The notes under the pieces were generated by a model. The model was not told the DNA's origin and did not search any database. It saw nothing but the letters and a program-made list of their open reading frames with translations. From positions 5,087,154 to 5,151,153 of the forward strand of contig NC_052407.1 of assembly GCF_009389715.1 (NCBI RefSeq): DNA of 64,000 bases, written 5' to 3'. Positions 57,488 through 64,000 of this stretch are shown one piece after another (position 1 is the stretch's first letter; every line of letters starts with the position of its first letter). This DNA is from Phoenix dactylifera. Its lineage: Eukaryota > Streptophyta > Magnoliopsida > Arecales > Arecaceae. The position numbers and the translations under genes were made by a program.

Positions 57488-60400
57488 CAGTGTTGCAAAT
57501 GCAAGGACATGAACCAAATTTGGATATATCCAAGTTTCTGAGTCTAAAATGTTAGAAAAGAAGGCATAGAGACACAGAAAACATAGTTCAAACTAGATTA
57601 GACGTTTACATTTTCTTAAATATTGTATGAAAAAATCGCAGACAATCATTTTATAGAGGTTAAGCATTCAAATACTAAAATTTACATATGAATGAAGGAA
57701 CATGACCTTTTACAAAGTCATTTTAATACCTTCATCTTTAAACAGCTCCAAAAACAATAAAAGTCCACTTCTAATGTCATTACAGTGGGTTGAACTCTTT
57801 GTTGCAATAGGCCAACTTTGAATTAATCTCTAAAAGATACAAACAAAGAATTTGATATCGTCCAAGTGCCTGCTGCATACCAACTCACCAGTACATGTTG
57901 AACATGAACTTACCAAGATGGAGATGAGAGTTTGGATGACACTACTATATCTACAATCAACATGCTCGTATTTAGAATATGCATGCTTAGATTAATCAAA
58001 AAACACATTTACTTGTTCAAAACAGGTCCACTTCTACTAAAGCAGTTACCATTAGCCAAGATGCAAAACCAAAAATGTAGAGTACCTATTCTAATATTTC
58101 CATGATCTTGTAAATCTTGAACACAATGAGCATCAAATATCAAAACCAACATGGTGTCATAAGCACATGTGACTAATTTAACCCTCGGCAAAGAATTCAA
58201 TCTTCCACTATACCCCATTAATCCATATTTTGTTATCCAAATTAAATATATAAAAAAACACACCCACACTATAATACCCTACAGGGTTGTACTTGGATGT
58301 ATATATGAGATCTATAAGTAAGATCACTCTATATCATGTTCATTTGATGTAGGTCAGTTAAAGAGTATATTTTGTGATGTAGCATGGTGAATAAAGAAAC
58401 TAACAAAAAGGAGTGTGCATCCCGCAAGGGGAAAGGGGGAAGTGAGGGCCGGGGAGGGGTGCGTTTGCAGTAAACAAGGCCAAGCAATTGCTTGTCAAAA
58501 CTTTATTGGTGTTCCCAAAAAATTATTGTTACAATAACTACACCTCCATTTATGAATTCAGCAACCATGCCTGGCAAGAATATGCAGCTAACTGAAGTGA
58601 AATGGGCTCACCAAAAATTTCTTGTACAAGGCTACAAAATTCAAATCCTCATAGAGACAAGCATGGAAAAGCTACACAAAGTTACTCAATAACAACTTTG
58701 ATAGCTCTAGGATCCACTTTGACTCATCTGATTACTAAATTGGGAATGTTTAACAACATACCAAACCAAAATAAGATAAGATACGTCATCATCAAGCAAA
58801 CCCAAACACTTGTTACAATAATGAGCCTCTAATCATAATTACACTAACCAATTCACATATTTATAGAACTCTTTCCTAGCGACCGAGAAAAGCTGAACAA
58901 GTAACAGAGTTCTGTGAGCTAAATACAGGCAACAAACTGTGATTGAGAAATTAGAAATGCAGTACACCTGGACCACACATGAATCCCTAAATGCAGGAAA
59001 AAAAGGCAGATTTTCTATATATTCAATAGGATAATGTGGGTTTCAACAAGCTTATTGGGGCACCAGATGGTAGCATATTAGTTATTGTTGTATCGCTTCA
59101 CAAATGCAATGCAGTAGGCCCTGGCCCTGAACATGAATGACTACATGCAAAACAATGAATCTTTTTCTTATTAGTGTGGTATATTCACACGTGCAAGGCT
59201 CATTCATAAAACAATTAGAACACTCAGACCTTCCAACAATTATGCACCCCACCACCTCAAAAAGAAAAAAGAAAGAAAAAAGACAAGCAAAACCCATAAC
59301 ATTATAGACAAGGAAAGCACAAAAAAACAAATTTAAGAGAATGAAGAATAGGAAAGGTTGAGATGGGCTTTAAAGACCCAACTGAAGATTCAAAGAGGGA
59401 GAGACCTTATTTCAAATTAAAGTGGACTGGGTAGTCAACTACGCTTGGTGCCTAGAAGAAGCCATAAGGTCTCTCATGATGTACGAAGAAAAGTAATTTA
59501 AAGAAAAAAAGAGGAGTAAGAAAACAACCCAAAAGCCTGTAAAACAATTGTTCTAGCAGCCTAATTAGGGTTTCAAATCTCCTTTATTTGTTGAGGTAGA
59601 TTGGAGGGCAGATCTTGGCTTCCTAGATAAGAATTTCAAAAGGCAAATTCCTATGTGTTTGCCACCAGCCACTTGCAAGTAGATATAAAAACTTAGAAAT
59701 CAGGATGGTCAAATGAGCCAGAAGGTACACTATAATGGTCATCACAATGCTAAGATGCAATCCAATGCATAGTGACTCATCTCCAATAATGGGCCTCTTA
59801 AATTCATTCGCAAGCCCCTCGCATATTTGAAAAAAAAAAACAAAACACAAGTTTTGACGGTACAAACTTTGAGATTGTGTTGCAATCAATAATTAATAAT
59901 TAGGGAATCGCCAAAGATACATGGGTTGAACAGACCCATTTTAACACCTATGTTACTATGAATTGGGTGCATGCATAGAAGTAGCAAAACTATTGTGTAC
60001 AAACTCATAAAATCAATGAAAAAAAGAATGAATGAAATGAATGAATAAAGAATACATAATGGATGGAATAATAGAATACCCCTCCATGATACATGGACAT
60101 TTTAGTTATTAAACTGTATACTGTAACCCCAACATCTGCGATTAAATAGGCAGGCCTAACTATCATTAAAAAATTGAGAAATTTATGCTACCAACTACGA
60201 ACTTAAATTCATATTAACAGAAAGGGAACAATTAGGCAAAGATGCAAAGTGAAACTATAAATTTTATAACAAAAAAAGGACAGTGTATGAATTTTATACG
60301 AGTTAATGGGAACGTAGCACAGACCACTAAAATATCTAGCATAAAAATAATTTTTGATGATTGAACTAGAAAAATTCAAGAAATTGCCTTCCAACAGTTC

Positions 60401-61153
60401 CAACCTACAGAATCCAAATTCTTAAAAAACCTTTCCATGTGCTAAGCATCATTTTCAGGTCCCAACCACCAAAACAAATATCTATCCGCTCAAAACATAC
60501 AACAAAATCATGAAAATTAATCATTAAAAATACACAATAATGTCACCAAGCAGCAAAAGATGTCAAAAATATCAGTCATTAGGTGTTCCAATCTCAAGTG
60601 TGGAACACTGGCCACACATAAGAAAAACTAGCAGGCCACTGTAACTGAAACAGTGTACCTCTTTTGCCTAAATAGATTTAATTCAACTGAATTCTACTTT
60701 TTTCGGCAAGAACAATGCTATTTTAGTTGCGTAGCAAATGAAATTTGCATCACTGATTTGCAATTGTATAAAATGAGGCATGAGCAGGGGCAAAGCCAGA
60801 AGTCCAGAAGACACTACTCTTTGGTTAGGGAGGGGGAGGCGCAATTACTAACTAAAGTTTATTTCTACAAACAAAAAAAATATCATGTTTTAATTATTAT
60901 TTGCTTTCAGATATTATTTTGAGGGAAGAAAGAAAAGAAGCTCAAAGTTATACCTTTTGCATCTATCTTTGATTGTTTTCGCAAGCATATTAGCAAGTGA
61001 CAAATATTTCATTCTAAATATACATATAGAGTTAAACCACAGATAAAAAGTCACTAACCTTTTGATAATGTTTTCTTAAGAAAATGACAAAGATGATTTG
61101 TTGGCAAGAAAATCACCTTGATTACATGGTAGAACTTGTGGAGGAGAGGAGGG

Positions 61154-61155
<2 letters not shown>
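57488..61155. other. AT-rich spacer
   Basis: No gene or RNA recognised on either strand. Confidence 0.4.

Positions 61156-61202
<47 letters not shown>
61156..61202. repeat. (GA)n microsatellite
   Basis: 47 bp of GA dinucleotides. Confidence 0.9.
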
Positions 61203-61205
<3 letters not shown>

Positions 61206-61536
61206 GGGGAGTAAGCTGAAAGGGTAAGAGATGGTCGTGGTTCCCATATCTCACATATGAATAATCTTTTCAGCAAACTCTCACATAAGGATTATAAATT
61301 CCTACTTAAAATAACAATTTTCCCATCAATGTTTCAGCATTCCAAAGAAAGACTTCTAGCAATCATATGGAGATATAGCAATCATTACAGCCCAGTTAAA
61401 GGAAGAGTAAAGGGGTCTTGAGATCTAAGATCTTGGGTGCCATCACTGGCCCCACCAAAAAGCCCCACCAAAGTCTGCCCCTGGACATGAACAAAGAGAA
61501 CACATACTTATATAATAACAGAGGGGCTCAGCTGCA

Positions 61537-61679
61537 CTAGCAGTTTATTGTTTTTTGAGAACTAGGACAGGTGGAAGCCCAGCCACTTATCAGAGAGAGA
61601 GAGAGGGAGGGAGGGGATAGAACCCAGGTCTCTTGTATCAAGACAAGAGACTTTGCCAACTCAGCCAGTTGGCACCCTC
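61537..61679 (-). mobile_element. tRNA-derived SINE with 8-bp target duplication
   Basis: On the minus strand the element starts GGTGCCAACTGGCTGAGTTGG, in which TGGCTGAGTTGG fits the pol III A box, and 35 nt later has GGGTTCTATCCC, fitting the B box. The body ends near CAAAAAACAATAAACTG. Perfect duplications CAGCTGCA flank it (61529-61536 and 61680-61687). A short GA/CT run (about 61591-61607) lies inside. Non-autonomous; it would be mobilised by a LINE. Confidence 0.75.
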
Positions 61680-61808
61680 CAGCTGCATTAATTATTAACA
61701 ATAGAGAATGACAACTGAAGAATTACTATGCCTCATAACAAACCTTTAATAGAGAAAATCAACCCAAACGAAAGAAAGAGGGAAATGGGAAAAGTACCAA
61801 CCGAGATG

Positions 61809-63666
61809 TTACTTGGCGTCCAACTTCACAGTTTCAACTTGCGATGTCGTCGTACAAGAAACTGCTGTTGTTTGCACGTTAGAGCCAGTTTGATTCCCCT
61901 TGCCATTGCCAAGAGCAGCAACCCCACGAAAATTGCCACCAGCCATACCTGTGTAGCCGCCAAAGTCGCCATTGATGTAACCAGGATACGTAAAAGAATT
62001 GCCATATGGCACCAGACCGCGCCTTGAGGCCACCCATCCCTGGACGTTCCAAGGGCCCCTTGGACCTGGAACTGGACCTCCATAACCAATCCCACCATAG
62101 CCTCCAACAGTATATCCTCCATAACCACCAGCACCATAAGCATACAAAGGTGGCGGCGCATAACCATGAAAATACCCGTACCTAGGAGTGTAAGGTGAGT
62201 AAATCCCACCTGGGTAATTACAAAAAGCAGCTCCTCTACCACCAATGGTTCGTGAGTTATAATTGTTATTATCATGATTACCATTATTGCTATGATTATT
62301 CCCATCCTTTGGCACTGCTATCTTAACCTCTACATATTTACCATTCAACTCATGGAAACTTTTCTGCATTACTTTCTCAACAGCCTCTTCAGAATCAAAG
62401 GTGATGAAGCCAAAGCCTCTTGGTCGGTGGGTTGCACTATCATACATCACAACCACGTCTGTTATTGTACCAAACTCCTTAAAATAATTCTTGAACTCAT
62501 CTTCCGTGATATTATCAGACAAACCACCTACAAAAATCTTCTTCGACTTAAAGTGACTCCCATTGCTGCTGTTATTGTTAGTACTGCTCCTACTCGACCC
62601 TCTACTATCTCTACTATGATGGGGGCTCTGATTTGGGTATCGGTGGTGAGGGGATTGGTGACTTTGATGTTGTTCACCTCTGGGTATGGCTTTCTTCACT
62701 TCTACCTAAAAAGCACAATCAAGTGGAAAAAAAAAACCACATAAGCCACAAATTAATGCACAGAACCAATTCATGACAGACAAGGAAAAACAAGAATTTG
62801 AAAAGGATATAACAATATTACTATTTCCATAATTCATTATCTCAATCATTGGAAACAAAACTATCGAAAAATCACGATTACTTATATAACTAATTTTATT
62901 GACCAATTATGTTTTTTTTCAAATTACAGCAATTCTCTATAAAACAAAATAGAAGCCCCTAAAGTGTGAAAATTTTGTTATGTAAACTAACAATTTGTAA
63001 GCAGGTAAATCTTCCCTTACTGTCCGAAAACCTTTTTTTTCTTTGAGAGAGAAAAATTCAATAAAGCAAACAAAAAGCAGATTTCATAATAATCATAACA
63101 GAGACAAAACCAACCAGCATTACGACTTCAATTTTCTCCTATAATCGTTTACATAATAGAACGATTTACAGAAGAACAGCCGCAAACAAAATATTTCGCG
63201 GAAAGATAAACATAACTAGAAGCACGAATTTATGCATAAGCAAAAAAAAAAATACACCTAAAATATCAAAATAAAGCAAAAAAAGGGGAAAAAATCACCA
63301 ACAAACACAGAAAAATCGTTTTTTTTTCACTTCTTTTCTCCACTAAGAGGAAGCGGTGAGAGACGAAAGGGCAAAAAGAGAACTAACCGTTCTCCCATGA
63401 ATGACGTGCTTCTCCTTTTCCTGAAGAGCCCTCTCCGCCGTCTCCGGCTCCAAAAACTGGACGAACCCGAAGCCCCGGCCGTTCCCTGTGGTCCTGTCCC
63501 TCATGACCACCACCTCCTTCACCTCCCCGTACTTCTTAAAGTGCTCCGCGAGCGCCTCCTCCCTCGTCTCCGACGAGATCCCTCCGACGAAGAGCTTCCC
63601 CTGCTCCGACGCCCGCGACGGCGCCGAGGACGAAGACGAAGACGAAGACGACGACGACGGCTCCAT
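61809..63666 (-). CDS. hnRNP-type RNA-binding protein with two RRMs, 2 exons, 391 aa
   Basis: Single-strand RNA binding protein of the plant hnRNP A/B (Musashi/DAZAP-like) group, likely nuclear, in mRNA processing or transport. Exons 63388-63666 and 61809-62705, intron phase 0, joined at HGRT/VEVKK. A Ser run (4-14) precedes RRM1 (24-93: RNP2 KLFVGGI, RNP1 GRGFGFVQ at 63-70). A His/Ser/Asn-rich linker leads to RRM2 (149-225: RNP2 KIFVGGL at 149-155, RNP1 RGFGFITF at 189-196). The tail is Gly/Tyr-rich (GYGGYTVGGYGGIGYGG). Exon 1 is GC-rich, exon 2 AT-richer. Start chosen as the ATG before the Ser run. Resembles Arabidopsis RNP1, but the paralogue is not settled. Confidence 0.93.
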
Positions 63667-64000
63667 CTACCCGCCTCACCGGAGCCCTACAGGACGCCCA
63701 ACACCCTAGAGATCAAGAAAAGGGAAGCTAGGGTTGGGAGAAAACCTAGAGGCGGGAGCTGGGCGGCGGGGGCGAGAAGGATGGGAGCAGGCGGCGCGAG
63801 GGTTTTAGAGTTCGGGCGGGGGAGTTAGAGAGGAGGGAGAGAGCTCGAGGGTTTCTCTCTTGGAGGGAATAGACGGTGGATCGACGATCTTGGGATGGAG
63901 AAAGATGGACCGTCGGATCTGGCACCAACTCTTGCCCGCATTCATTAAATAGGTCCGTTTTGGTGCTACGGGTTGACGGCTATCTCCAAACTAAAAAGGT
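63667..64000 (-). promoter_or_regulatory. 5' UTR/promoter of the hnRNP gene
   Basis: Contains several telo-box-like words on the minus strand (AACCCTAGCTTCC at about 63727, AAACCCTCGAGC at about 63850), often seen near the start of plant genes for translation and RNA handling. No clear TATA box. Confidence 0.4.

Overview
This is a nuclear plant chromosome segment. The evidence is spliced genes with GT/AG introns, plant-specific transcription factor families, many microsatellites and a large share of LTR retrotransposon DNA. GC-rich coding exons next to AT-rich spacer, and monocot-like Tat retroelements, suggest a monocot. A palm or relative is my guess, not something the sequence proves. All four intact host genes lie on the minus strand.

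Layout. 571-2409: an eight-exon bHLH transcription factor (374 aa, all splice joins rebuilt in phase). 2.4-19.7 kb: mostly spacer, with a degraded TRIM (3835-4165), an unclassified GC-rich repeat (about 6449-8480), a broken F-box gene copy (14254-14954), a foldback element (15485-16226) and a LINE ORF2 remnant (18231-19240) interrupted by a second TRIM of the same family. 19718-23112: a nine-exon AINTEGUMENTA-LIKE/PLETHORA gene (660 aa, two AP2 domains, including a 9-nt microexon). A 64-nt hairpin lies about 100 nt upstream of its ATG.

25.1-39.8 kb is a cluster of LTR elements: a probable solo LTR; a young 10,093-bp Ty3/gypsy element of the Tat lineage (26646-36738, minus strand) with a GGTAC target duplication and nearly identical LTRs; then a decayed Tat-type remnant (36768-39773) whose own 5' edge lies only about 25 bp from the young insertion. 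The young element has gag, protease, RT, two RNase H domains and integrase, but a one-base frameshift in RT splits its polyprotein. Between integrase and the 3' LTR it carries two related tandem arrays (46 bp x 13 and 121 bp x 7) and an antisense TATA-bearing segment. The older remnant keeps a decayed antisense gene of the 'putative gypsy type transposon' family in the equivalent place.

40794-41636: an intact single-exon short-chain dehydrogenase. 42-61 kb: gene-poor, with long AT arrays, a complete 284-bp TRIM with 80-bp LTRs and a CAGGT duplication (47240-47523), an RNase H fragment, a MITE-like repeat and a tRNA-derived SINE with an 8-bp duplication (61537-61679). 61809-63666: a two-exon hnRNP-type protein with two RRMs. 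The intact genes are unrelated housekeeping or developmental genes; I see no operon-like or pathway clustering.
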